7,693 nucleotides of DNA from positions 1 to 7,693 of the forward strand of contig JAHFTM010000080.1 of NCBI GenBank assembly GCA_023269335.1, written 5' to 3'. The position numbers and the translations under genes were made by a program. Under the pieces are notes generated by a model. That model was not told the DNA's origin and searched no databases. It was given only the letters and a program-made list of their open reading frames with translations. Source of the DNA: Chlamydiia bacterium (GTDB lineage: Bacteria; Chlamydiota; Chlamydiia; Chlamydiales; FEN-1388). Below are positions 1-7,003 of this stretch, piece after piece (the first letter of the stretch is position 1; each line of letters opens with the position of its first letter).

Positions 1-2133
1 AACTGCTGCTATGCGTTCACAAAGCTCTTGCGCCACTGGTAAATTTTCTTTTATGTTATAACCAATGACTCGTACATCAATCGGTGCTGGCAAGCCAAAA
101 TTTAAAATCTGGTTCACCATATCGGCTGGTTGAAAATAGAAAATAAGGTCTGGAAATAGCTGCGGAAGCCTTTCTCGCAACTTGGCCATATAATAAGGCG
201 TACTCTGCGTTTTATTTTTAGCTAGAGAGACTAAAATTTCCCCATCATAGACACCGATTGTCGCATTATCTCCAAAAGCTAGGTTATACGTAACGGAAGG
301 AATACCAATGTTATCGATCATCTGAGCGATCTCGTTTTCCGGGATAACTTTTTTAATTTCTTGCTCTACTTTTCCAAAATACTCCTCCGTTACCTCAACG
401 CGCGTTCCTGTTGGAGCACGCACATGCAGACGAAATTGCCCAGCATCAATTGTTGGAAAAAAGTCTTCTCCGACGGCAGGAACAAGAAGCAGTGCACTTG
501 CAAACACCAAAAGAAAGCAACTGATCGTCGCTTTGCGATTGTCAAGCGCCCAGTACAAAAGATGACCATAGAACGAGCGAAAGCGATGAAAAATTTCTTC
601 AAAGCGCTTGTGATAGCGTTCAAATTTTGTCTCTTTTTTTTCAGCTATCTGCATTTCTTTAGAAACCAAGAAATTAATCATGACAGGAACAAGCGTTCTT
701 GAAAGAAACCAAGAGGCCATCACCGCAAAGACGACCGCCTCAGCAAAGGGAACAAATAAAAATTTGGAAGGGCCAATTAAAAGCGTTACCGGCAAGAATA
801 CAATACAAATAGCAAGAGTTGAAACAAAGGCTGGAATTGTGACTTGATAAGAGCCATCAAGCACCGCCTGCTTCAAGGGCTTGCCTAGACCAATATTACG
901 ATGAATGTTTTCCACTGCCACAGTTGCATCATCAACCAGAATACCGATGGCAAGTGCCAAGCCACCCAGCGTCATGAGATTCAAAGTTTGGCCGATGAGG
1001 CTAAGAAAAATAATCGAAGTCATAATAGAAAGTGGAATAGAGACCCAAACTGTGAGGGTACTTCTAATGCTACCTAAAAACATCAAGATCATCGCACCAG
1101 TCAACAGCGCAGCAAGCAGCCCCTCTTCAATAACTCCGAAGATAGCAGCCCTTACAAAGATTGACTGATCGAAAAGCAGGTTGATATTCATCCCAACAGG
1201 CGCGGCTTTTTGAACTCCCACAAGTATCTCTTTAACGCTGTTGATAATTTGTAAGGTAGATTCTGCGCCATTTTTTAAAACGGATAAAAGAACTGCATGG
1301 CCTCCCTTGTCTCTGACAATATTTGTCTGTGGTGCATAGCCATCGTGGGCATGTCCTATATCACGAATAAACAGCATTGACCCATCAACAACTTTCACAG
1401 GAAAATCATTCATTGCCTCAATGAAATCAGGAACATTATTCATATTCACGCGATAGTCGAGGGTGCCGATTTTTGCATCACCTGTTGGCGTTGTAATATT
1501 TTGAGCAAGCATCGTCAGGTTAATATCTTGGGCAGAGAGTCCCTTGGCCTGAAGTAGCTCTGGATCCAAATCAACCATCACCTGGCGTACTTTTCCACCA
1601 TAAGGGGCTGTCAGTGTGGTTCCTTGAATTGTGGAAATGAATTGCCTGATGCGGTAGATGCCATAGTCATAGAGCTCCTGTTCAGTCAGAGTCTCACTTG
1701 AAAGCACGAGCTGCACTAAAGGCACAGTATTTGCATTGTAGCGTAAAACAAGCGGTGGCTGCATACCTGGAGGCATCCAACGTAAAATTGACTGCGAGCT
1801 GGAAGATGATTGTGCCACTGCCGATGCAATTTCAGCTCCGGGATGAAAGAAAAGACGAATGAGACCTACACCATCAAGTGTTTGAGATTCAATACGTTCG
1901 ATATCATTGACATTATTGGAAAGCGTATATTCGCTATAGGTTGTAATGCGTTGGGAAAACTCTTCTGCTGGCATACCACTATAGCTCCAGATAATGCTCA
2001 CAACAGGAATATTGATAAAAGGGAAAATATCTTTTGGAGTGCGAATGACAAAGTAGCCACCCAGTGTAAGCATTAAAGCTGCAATAACAACAAAAGTATA
2101 AGGGCGCCTAAGAGCGAGTACGACAATCCACAT
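1..2133 (-). CDS. RND-family efflux transporter permease (AcrB/HAE1-like), 3' end off window
   Basis: Proton-driven inner-membrane pump subunit that normally works with a periplasmic adaptor and an outer-membrane channel to expel drugs, lipids or other amphiphiles. The frame is open from ATG at 2133 to position 1 (711 codons; the family is about 1000-1070 residues, so the last third is missing). Visible: the N-terminal start MWIVVLALRRPYTFVV with TM1 (about residues 10-30); a periplasmic porter domain; the TM2-TM6 bundle around residues 335-480; and ILVDDATVAVEN with Asp401-Asp402, which match the proton-relay pair Asp407/Asp408 of AcrB TM4. A linker follows, then TM7, GEDFFPTIDAGQF and the start of the second periplasmic half. 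The partner Lys of TM10 lies off window. The ATG at 2133 fits the family N-terminus and sits about 30 nt downstream of a promoter. No good Shine-Dalgarno precedes it. Family is certain; substrate is unknown. Confidence 0.93.
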   Translation of the reverse strand, partial: MWIVVLALRRPYTFVVIAALMLTLGGYFVIRTPKDIFPFINIPVVSIIWSYSGMPAEEFSQRITTYSEYTLSNNVNDIERIESQTLDGVGLIRLFFHPGAEIASAVAQSSSSSQSILRWMPPGMQPPLVLRYNANTVPLVQLVLSSETLTEQELYDYGIYRIRQFISTIQGTTLTAPYGGKVRQVMVDLDPELLQAKGLSAQDINLTMLAQNITTPTGDAKIGTLDYRVNMNNVPDFIEAMNDFPVKVVDGSMLFIRDIGHAHDGYAPQTNIVRDKGGHAVLLSVLKNGAESTLQIINSVKEILVGVQKAAPVGMNINLLFDQSIFVRAAIFGVIEEGLLAALLTGAMILMFLGSIRSTLTVWVSIPLSIMTSIIFLSLIGQTLNLMTLGGLALAIGILVDDATVAVENIHRNIGLGKPLKQAVLDGSYQVTIPAFVSTLAICIVFLPVTLLIGPSKFLFVPFAEAVVFAVMASWFLSRTLVPVMINFLVSKEMQIAEKKETKFERYHKRFEEIFHRFRSFYGHLLYWALDNRKATISCFLLVFASALLLVPAVGEDFFPTIDAGQFRLHVRAPTGTRVEVTEEYFGKVEQEIKKVIPENEIAQMIDNIGIPSVTYNLAFGDNATIGVYDGEILVSLAKNKTQSTPYYMAKLRERLPQLFPDLIFYFQPADMVNQILNFGLPAPIDVRVIGYNIKENLPVAQELCERIAAV

Positions 2134-2168
2134 CGATAGTAACTTTTGTAAAATGAGCAAAAAAAATT

Positions 2169-2197
2169 TATATACGTTGTATGATCAAATGTTGCAA
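2169..2197 (-). promoter_or_regulatory. Putative sigma70-type promoter for the RND permease
   Basis: Read on the minus strand, TTGCAA (2197-2192) and TATATA (2174-2169) are separated by exactly 17 nt. Each box matches four of six consensus bases. Transcription would start near 2162, giving a leader of roughly 28 nt before the ATG at 2133. This supports that ATG over the in-frame TTG at 2160. The DNA is AT-rich, so chance matches are possible; start-site mapping has not been seen. Confidence 0.5.
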
Positions 2198-2302
2198 GTC
2201 TGTTTCTTAGCTGTTTTCTTTCTGTTTTCAATGGCGAAAAAAGAGCGCATCTGTCAAGCTTACTATTGTTTGCTTAACACTAACTTTTGGGATGGGATAC
2301 TT

Positions 2303-2626
2303 ATGACAAAAGAGCTCATTAAAAAAATTGATGATGAGAACTTTTCACAGACAATTTCGAATGAAGTTGTGCTGATTGATTTTTTTGCGGAATGGTGTGG
2401 TCCGTGCCGTATGCTTGCTCCTATTCTTGATGCTTTGGCAGAAGAGTTAACTGGAAAAGTAACTTTTGGTCAGATCGATGTAGACCAATCACCTAAAACG
2501 ACAACGACCTATCAAATCACTTCAGTGCCTACGCTTATTCTTTTCAAAAAAGGGAAAGAGGTCAACCGTGTCGTCGGACTGAAAGATCAAGAGACATTGA
2601 AGAAAATCATCATGCAGGCAATGTAG
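2303..2626 (+). CDS. trxA: Thioredoxin
   Basis: Small cytoplasmic dithiol-disulfide oxidoreductase that reduces protein disulfides and recycles ribonucleotide reductase and other reductases, itself reduced by thioredoxin reductase. The 107-residue product has the full thioredoxin fold: buried Asp26, the active site WCGPC at residues 31-35 (Cys32 and Cys35), and the cis-proline loop SVPT with Pro76. Residue 28 is Phe where the E. coli enzyme has Trp, a common conservative change. The start at 2303 is chosen because it gives the usual length and follows a purine-rich GGGAT stretch. The frame stays open upstream to an ATG at 2153, adding 50 residues unlike any thioredoxin, and I reject that start. 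It is divergent from the RND gene and convergent with mip. In C. trachomatis trxA also lies beside this mip-aspS-hisS cluster. Confidence 0.96.
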   Translation: MTKELIKKIDDENFSQTISNEVVLIDFFAEWCGPCRMLAPILDALAEELTGKVTFGQIDVDQSPKTTTTYQITSVPTLILFKKGKEVNRVVGLKDQETLKKIIMQAM

Positions 2627-2662
2627 TTCAAACGCGAAGTGTTTTTGAATGCGTTTCCCTAA

Positions 2663-2684
2663 AGGCCTCAGCAAGCTGAGGCCT
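2663..2684. terminator. Perfect inverted repeat, probable bidirectional terminator
   Basis: AGGCCTCAGC (2663-2672) and its exact complement GCTGAGGCCT (2675-2684) flank two bases, making a GC-rich 10-bp stem; a real loop would open one or two inner pairs. It lies in the 104-nt gap between the convergent trxA (stop 2626) and mip (stop 2731). On the minus strand the stem is followed by TTTA, a weak U tract; on the plus strand there is none. Position and stem strength support termination of one or both genes, with the short U tract the main doubt. Confidence 0.7.
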
Positions 2685-2690
2685 ATGAAA

Positions 2691-2708
2691 GCGGTGTCAA
2701 GCCACCGC
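2691..2708. terminator. Second hairpin in the trxA/mip convergent gap
   Basis: GCGGTG (2691-2696) and CACCGC (2703-2708) form a 6-bp GC-rich stem with a 6-nt loop, seven bases beyond the larger hairpin. There is no U tract on either side. It lies downstream of both genes, so it may back up the first hairpin or protect mRNA 3' ends. Functional assignment is weak. Confidence 0.4.
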
Positions 2709-2730
2709 ACTCCAAATTTCAATAAAACGT

Positions 2731-3879
2731 TTATTTCTTAGCAACTGGCTTAGCTTCTTCTTTAGCCGGCAGCTTCTTAGCTGAGGGACTATTTGCTTGC
2801 TGCGCTTTTTGCTTCTTCTCTTCTGCTTCTTTTTGCTTCAACGCTTTTTCTCTTTCAGTTTGCGCTTGCACCTGTTCTCTTGTACGCTTCTGTCTTCGTA
2901 ACTCAGAACTGTCTTGTCCTGGCTGAACTTCAAAGTCATTTTGTTGAATATCCTTTTCAGGTGTTTCAAGATCATTTCTTTCAATTTGTTCATCAAGCTC
3001 ATCTGGATACAGATTTTCTGCCGCAATATCCAGATCATCCATATCATCATCTTGGCCATCATCTGAGAATCTATCATCGACATCACTATCATCTGCTGCG
3101 TCATCAGCATCTTGCTTAGATACGTCTTCTTTTGGCTCAGGCTTCACGTCCATCACTTCAATATCAAAAATTAAGAGTGCATTAGGCAAAAGCTGTCCAG
3201 ATGTTCCATAGCCAAGCTCTGGGTGGATGAAAATACGTCTTTTCTCACCAACCTTCATTCCCAAAATTCCTTTACGGAAACCTGGGATCGTCTGCTTTAA
3301 AGAAATAGAAATAGGACCACTTGAACTATCTGAAGAACCAAATACTGTCCCATCAAGGTATTGACCACTATATTTAATCGAAGGACGCATCTCTTCAGTG
3401 ACAACTTCTCCTTTTCCTTCTTGAACTACGAAATACTGAAGCTTACCACCTTCAACTTCTTTGATACCCTCTTTCTTCTTGTTCTCTGTGAGGAACTTTA
3501 CCGCTTCTTGCAAATTACGGCTTGCAAGATCTTGATAAGCATATTCTTGAAGTAAGTTGATCGTCTCTTCATACTCTTGCTCTGTCATAGGAGATGGCTT
3601 ACCTTGACGTCCACTTTGCATCCCTTTAATAACAGAATCAAAATCAAGCTTCAAAACTGGATTATCAAGGCCCTTTTGAATAAGATGACCATAAGTTTCA
3701 GAAAGCTTATTGATGTTGTCTTGAGAAAACATTTCTTCTTTTGTAGGCTTTGCCTTCGTCGCTTCTTGAGGAGCATCCTGAGGCTTCTTGTCATCTGCAT
3801 AGGCAGGCTGTGATAAGATAAAGACACAGGGAAGCACAAGCGTCCACAGTTTCACATTCATCTTCATTTTTGCGAGCAT
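2731..3879 (-). CDS. mip: Mip-like FKBP-type peptidyl-prolyl cis-trans isomerase with long acidic/charged C-terminal tail
   Basis: Exported foldase that isomerises Xaa-Pro bonds; Mip homologues of Legionella and Chlamydia aid infection. Order along the 382 residues: a signal peptide (1-28, basic start, hydrophobic 11-23, likely cleavage AYA/DD), an FKBP_N dimerisation-type helical region (about 48-145), and an FKBP catalytic domain (about 147-245). An Asp-rich stretch (252-306) and a Lys/Glu/Gln-rich tail (326-382) follow. FKBP12 pocket residues are present as Tyr170, Phe180, Ile198, Phe201 (for Trp59), Tyr224 and Phe238; the Asp37 position is Gly181. Cys18 is not in a proper lipobox (Pro precedes it), so I predict a soluble periplasmic protein, unlike the reported chlamydial Mip lipoprotein. 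Start at 3879 follows a strong GGAGAGGAG; Met5 or Met7 are alternatives. It is the last gene of the hisS-aspS-mip operon, 14 nt after aspS. The tail makes it about 140 residues longer than C. trachomatis Mip. Confidence 0.92.
   Translation of the reverse strand: MLAKMKMNVKLWTLVLPCVFILSQPAYADDKKPQDAPQEATKAKPTKEEMFSQDNINKLSETYGHLIQKGLDNPVLKLDFDSVIKGMQSGRQGKPSPMTEQEYEETINLLQEYAYQDLASRNLQEAVKFLTENKKKEGIKEVEGGKLQYFVVQEGKGEVVTEEMRPSIKYSGQYLDGTVFGSSDSSSGPISISLKQTIPGFRKGILGMKVGEKRRIFIHPELGYGTSGQLLPNALLIFDIEVMDVKPEPKEDVSKQDADDAADDSDVDDRFSDDGQDDDMDDLDIAAENLYPDELDEQIERNDLETPEKDIQQNDFEVQPGQDSSELRRQKRTREQVQAQTEREKALKQKEAEEKKQKAQQANSPSAKKLPAKEEAKPVAKK
3017..3110. repeat. CATC/GAT-rich low-complexity tract inside mip
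   Basis: The plus strand shows many imperfect CATC/ATC units, which are GAT codons on the coding strand. They encode the Asp-rich segment at roughly residues 257-288 of the Mip-like protein. The bias leaves other frames open on both strands, which explains the overlapping spurious ORFs here. Such tracts can vary in length by slippage. Confidence 0.6.
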
Positions 3880-3882
3880 AGT

Positions 3883-3893
3883 TTCTCCTCTCC
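3883..3893 (-). promoter_or_regulatory. Strong Shine-Dalgarno for mip within the aspS-mip gap
   Basis: On the minus strand the 14-nt gap after the aspS stop contains GGAGAGGAG, ending five or so bases before the mip ATG at 3879. The site is close to ideal, fixes this start over the downstream Met codons and indicates that mip is translated efficiently from the operon mRNA. Confidence 0.75.
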
Positions 3894-5654
3894 TTACTTT
3901 ACGGAAATTTTCAACTCTTTAAGCTGCATCTCATTTACAAGAGATGGAGCTTTTGTCATCAGATCTTGCGCTTTTTGCGTCTTGGGAAATGCAATCACAT
4001 CCCGAATACTATCAGTGTTAGCCATGATCATCATCATTCTATCGAATCCCAAAGCTATACCAATATGCGGCGGAGTACCATATTTTAAGGCCTCAAGGAA
4101 AAAGCCAAATTTAGAGGCTCTCTCATCGGGCGTAAGGCCTAGTGTAGTAAAAATCTTCTCCTGTAAAACAGTATCATGGATACGTTGTGAGCCTGAGGCA
4201 ATCTCATAGCCATTCAATACTAAGTCATAACTTGACGAGCGCATTTTTAGCGGCTCTTTATCAATGAATTGCATGTCGTCAAAGTTTGGCGATGTAAATG
4301 GATGGTGCTCGCTCTCCATGCGCTTTTCTTCTTCGTTATATGTAAAGAGAGGAAAATCTGTCACCCAAAGAAGCTCATAAGAGTCTTTTGGTATGAGATT
4401 CCTTGCGCGCGCAAGTTTTCTTCTCAAATGGTCTAACAATTGATTCACTTTCTTTTCAGGGCCTGCCACGACAAATGCTGCATCGTTCATCTGCATTTGT
4501 AGCCTATCAACGAATTCGCTTTGTACATCTTCTGATAGAAATTTAGCAATACTAGAAGTAAAGCCGCTCTCTTGCAGTTTCAACCAAGCGAGACCCTTAC
4601 CACCTAGAGTTTGGATAAACCCTTCCAGCTCAGCAATATCCTTTCTAGAAATATCTGCGCCACCTTTTACTGTTAAACCTTTTACAGTACCGCCACCATT
4701 TACAATATCTTGGAAAATAGATAAGGATGTCTTTTTTGCCAAATCATCAAGCACGACAAGCTGCATGCCAAAGCGCAGATCCGGCTTATCACAGCCATAC
4801 AGTTTCATACAGTCAGCATATGTCATTTTGCGAAATGGCGCTTTCAAATCCACTCCCTTGCACTCTTTAAATATAGCCTGAACAAGCTTTTCGATAATCG
4901 GGAAAAGGTCTTCTTGACGAGCAAAGCTCATCTCAACGTCAATTTGAGAAAATTCTGGCTGTCTGTCATGGCGTAAATCTTCATCGCGGAAACAGTTTGC
5001 AATTTGAAAATAGCGATCTAGCCCTCCAATCATGAGGATCTGTTTGAATATCTGCGGTGACTGAGGAAGTGCATAAAATGCACCGGGATAAATGCGCGAA
5101 GGAACGAGGTAGTCACGCGCGCCTTCCGGTGTCGACTTGCCTAAAATAGGCGTTGTCACTTCTATGAATGCCTGGCTATCCATGAATTTACGCGTTGCCA
5201 TCATAGCCTTGTGACGCATGACCAAGTTATTCACAATTGTGCCTCGGCGCATGTCAAGGTAGCGATATTCAAGACGCAGTTCATCATTTACATCCATTTG
5301 CGTATCAGCAACGGAAAAAGGCAGTACATCAGATTCAGAGAGCACCTGTATCTGGCTTGCAAAAACCTCAATCTGTCCTGTTACTATATGTGCATTAGGA
5401 TCTTTTCGAAGATTTACCTTTCCTGTAACGCAAAGGACATACTCAAAACGCAGTTTTTGTCCTACAGCATAGGCTTCAGGCGTACTTACCGGATCAAGAA
5501 TAATTTGAGTAATACCAAAACGATCTCTCAGGTCAATGAAAATGAGGCTGCCTAAATTACGCACACGATGCGCCCAGCCGCAAAGCGTGACCTCTTGCCC
5601 TGCATCCTCTTTGCGTAGATCACCGCATGTATGCGTTCGACAAAATGACCCCAT
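3894..5654 (-). CDS. aspS: Aspartyl-tRNA synthetase (bacterial type with GAD insertion)
   Basis: Class IIb synthetase that charges tRNA-Asp in the cytoplasm. At 586 residues it has normal bacterial length. In order: the N-terminal OB-fold anticodon-binding domain (about 1-110); motif 1 (about 157-184, with GKSTPEGARDYLVPSR just after it); motif 2 (FRDEDLRHDRQPEFSQID, 222-239); and the bacterial GAD insertion (about 290-420). The catalytic C-terminal part follows, with NGYEIASGSQRIH (491-503) and motif 3 GIALGFDRM (532-540, Arg539). Residue 34, in the anticodon loop contact GWAHRVRNLGS, is Leu as in discriminating enzymes such as E. coli's, not the His seen in non-discriminating AspRS. The start is preceded by AGGGATAGG at good spacing, 11 nt after hisS, and mip follows 14 nt downstream. 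The hisS-aspS pair is common in bacteria. Confidence 0.97.
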   Translation of the reverse strand: MGSFCRTHTCGDLRKEDAGQEVTLCGWAHRVRNLGSLIFIDLRDRFGITQIILDPVSTPEAYAVGQKLRFEYVLCVTGKVNLRKDPNAHIVTGQIEVFASQIQVLSESDVLPFSVADTQMDVNDELRLEYRYLDMRRGTIVNNLVMRHKAMMATRKFMDSQAFIEVTTPILGKSTPEGARDYLVPSRIYPGAFYALPQSPQIFKQILMIGGLDRYFQIANCFRDEDLRHDRQPEFSQIDVEMSFARQEDLFPIIEKLVQAIFKECKGVDLKAPFRKMTYADCMKLYGCDKPDLRFGMQLVVLDDLAKKTSLSIFQDIVNGGGTVKGLTVKGGADISRKDIAELEGFIQTLGGKGLAWLKLQESGFTSSIAKFLSEDVQSEFVDRLQMQMNDAAFVVAGPEKKVNQLLDHLRRKLARARNLIPKDSYELLWVTDFPLFTYNEEEKRMESEHHPFTSPNFDDMQFIDKEPLKMRSSSYDLVLNGYEIASGSQRIHDTVLQEKIFTTLGLTPDERASKFGFFLEALKYGTPPHIGIALGFDRMMMIMANTDSIRDVIAFPKTQKAQDLMTKAPSLVNEMQLKELKISVK

Positions 5655-5665
5655 AAGCCTATCCC

Positions 5666-6952
5666 TTATACCTTATTCCTTGTTTGAAAAAAAAGTGGCA
5701 CTTCTGCAAGCGCAATCTTTGTGGTTTTGCCGCTATCCATTTCCTTCAGCTCGCATATCCCCTCTTGAATCTCTCTATCACCTAAAACGATTGTGTATTC
5801 AGCCCGTGCGTCATTGGCAAGCTGCATGGCCTGCTTTAACTTCTTGCCACTCATATCCTGTAGGCATACAACACCATTTTTTCTTAGCTTTTGTGCGCAA
5901 ATAAAGCACCAGTTTTGTGCCTCTTCTCCAAGCGCAATGAAGTAGACATCTGGTCTTTTGCGGACAGGCATTGGTACTTGCTGCTTCAGCATGGTCTGTA
6001 TGATACGCTCAATTCCTGTTGCAAAGCCTATTGAGGGCAAATCTGGGCCGCCGAGCTGTTTCAGTAATCCATCATAACGGCCACCGGCACCGATTGTATT
6101 TTGCGCACCAAGCTCCCCTGCCGTAATTTCAAAGACTGTTTTGGTGTAGTAGTCAAGACCACGTACAAGGCTTGCGTTGACTACGTAAGGTATTTTTAAC
6201 TGACCAAGTAAGGCACAGACCGACTGAAAATGGTCGGCGCACTCTGCATTCAAGTGCTGCACAATAGTTGGTGCATTTTTTACAATTTCCTTATCCTGCT
6301 CATTTTTTGAGTCGAAGATACGCAAAGGGTTCAGCTCAAAGCGCGCCTGGCTCTCTTCAGAAAGTTGCGCCAGATGAGGTCGTAAGTAGTCGCGAAGAGC
6401 CTCACGGAAAATAGCTCGAGTCTCTTTGTCACCAAGAGAGTTGATGTTCACAGTAAGGTTTTGTAAGCCTAGATTTTCATATAAGGCATAGAGCATTCCA
6501 ATCACTTCGGCGTCGCTAATAGGTTCTTTGGAACCAATCATCTCTACCCCAAATTGATGGTGCTGACGAAATCTGCCTGATTGTGGCCTTTCATAGCGAA
6601 ACATTGGCCCGATGTAAAAAAGGCGATGCATCGCTTGTACAGTATGCAGTTTTTTTTCAACAAAGGAGCGGATGACTGAAGCTGTTCCCTCAGGCCTCAA
6701 AGACAAAAGCCTACCGCCTTTATCTTCAAAAATATACATCTCTTTTGAGACTATATCAGATGTATCGCCAACGCTTCTTTGAAAAAGCTCCGTGCGTTCA
6801 AAAAGTGGTGTGCGGATCTCTTCGTAACCATACGCTTGAGCAAGTTTGCGTGCAATTTTTTCAACATAGGCCCAAAGATGGGCCGAGCGCCACTCTTCTT
6901 TTGAGTCAAACGGAAGGATATCAAATGTTCCGGTTGGAATAGGGATATTCAT
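5666..6952 (-). CDS. hisS: Histidyl-tRNA synthetase
   Basis: Class IIa synthetase that charges tRNA-His; a cytoplasmic homodimer. Its 428 residues match the family. Visible: the N-terminal GTFDILP (8-14); TPLFERTELFQRSVGD (motif 1 region, 48-63); LRPEGT (85-90); motif 2 FRYERPQSGRFRQHHQFG (118-135); the histidine-specific LVRGLDYYT (262-270) with Arg264; motif 3 GFATGIERI (309-317); and the C-terminal alpha/beta anticodon-binding domain (about 330-428). The start at 6952 places GTFDILP at the usual distance and follows TAGG five bases upstream. First gene of a hisS-aspS-mip operon: aspS begins 11 nt after its stop. A good promoter lies immediately upstream, although read-through from the LRR gene is also possible, since I see no terminator between them. 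Confidence 0.97.
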   Translation of the reverse strand: MNIPIPTGTFDILPFDSKEEWRSAHLWAYVEKIARKLAQAYGYEEIRTPLFERTELFQRSVGDTSDIVSKEMYIFEDKGGRLLSLRPEGTASVIRSFVEKKLHTVQAMHRLFYIGPMFRYERPQSGRFRQHHQFGVEMIGSKEPISDAEVIGMLYALYENLGLQNLTVNINSLGDKETRAIFREALRDYLRPHLAQLSEESQARFELNPLRIFDSKNEQDKEIVKNAPTIVQHLNAECADHFQSVCALLGQLKIPYVVNASLVRGLDYYTKTVFEITAGELGAQNTIGAGGRYDGLLKQLGGPDLPSIGFATGIERIIQTMLKQQVPMPVRKRPDVYFIALGEEAQNWCFICAQKLRKNGVVCLQDMSGKKLKQAMQLANDARAEYTIVLGDREIQEGICELKEMDSGKTTKIALAEVPLFFQTRNKV

Positions 6953-6973
6953 AAATGCCTACAAAAAGTGGCC

Positions 6974-7002
6974 ATTGTATAAAAGGCTACAGTAAAAATC
7001 AA
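6974..7002 (-). promoter_or_regulatory. Putative sigma70-type promoter for hisS-aspS-mip
   Basis: On the minus strand TTGATT (7002-6997, four of six) and TACAAT (6979-6974, five of six) are separated by 17 nt. Transcription would begin around 6966, giving a short leader of about 14 nt that contains the TAGG ribosome-binding site (6961-6958) before the ATG at 6952. The -35 box is one base from the stop of the upstream LRR gene. This is the best promoter match I found in the window. Confidence 0.6.
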
Positions 7003-7003
7003 T

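Noticed and set aside
361..702. Plus-strand 113-codon frame and other short frames opposite the RND gene
   Set aside because: The minus strand here encodes a continuous, recognisable RND permease. The plus-strand products resemble nothing and have no start signals.
2261..2296. Possible trxA promoter (TACTAT, or GATACT next to the start codon)
   Set aside because: No acceptable -35 box lies at 16-19 nt from TACTAT, and GATACT overlaps the ribosome-binding region, so neither can be supported.
2153..2302. 50-residue N-terminal extension of thioredoxin with a hydrophobic stretch (VCFLAVFFLFSMA), which could suggest an exported form
   Set aside because: No ribosome-binding site precedes the ATG at 2153, the extension overlaps the RND promoter, and the start at 2303 gives exactly the normal thioredoxin length.
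2793..3119. Open frames of about 90-108 codons on both strands inside the mip 3' half
   Set aside because: They are by-products of the GAT/CATC and AAG/GAA-rich low-complexity tail. Their translations are monotonous and the FKBP frame clearly continues through the region.
5211..5904. Plus-strand frames of 114 and 122 codons opposite aspS and hisS
   Set aside because: They lie wholly over conserved synthetase coding sequence and the two-gene junction; they are antisense shadows with no independent support.
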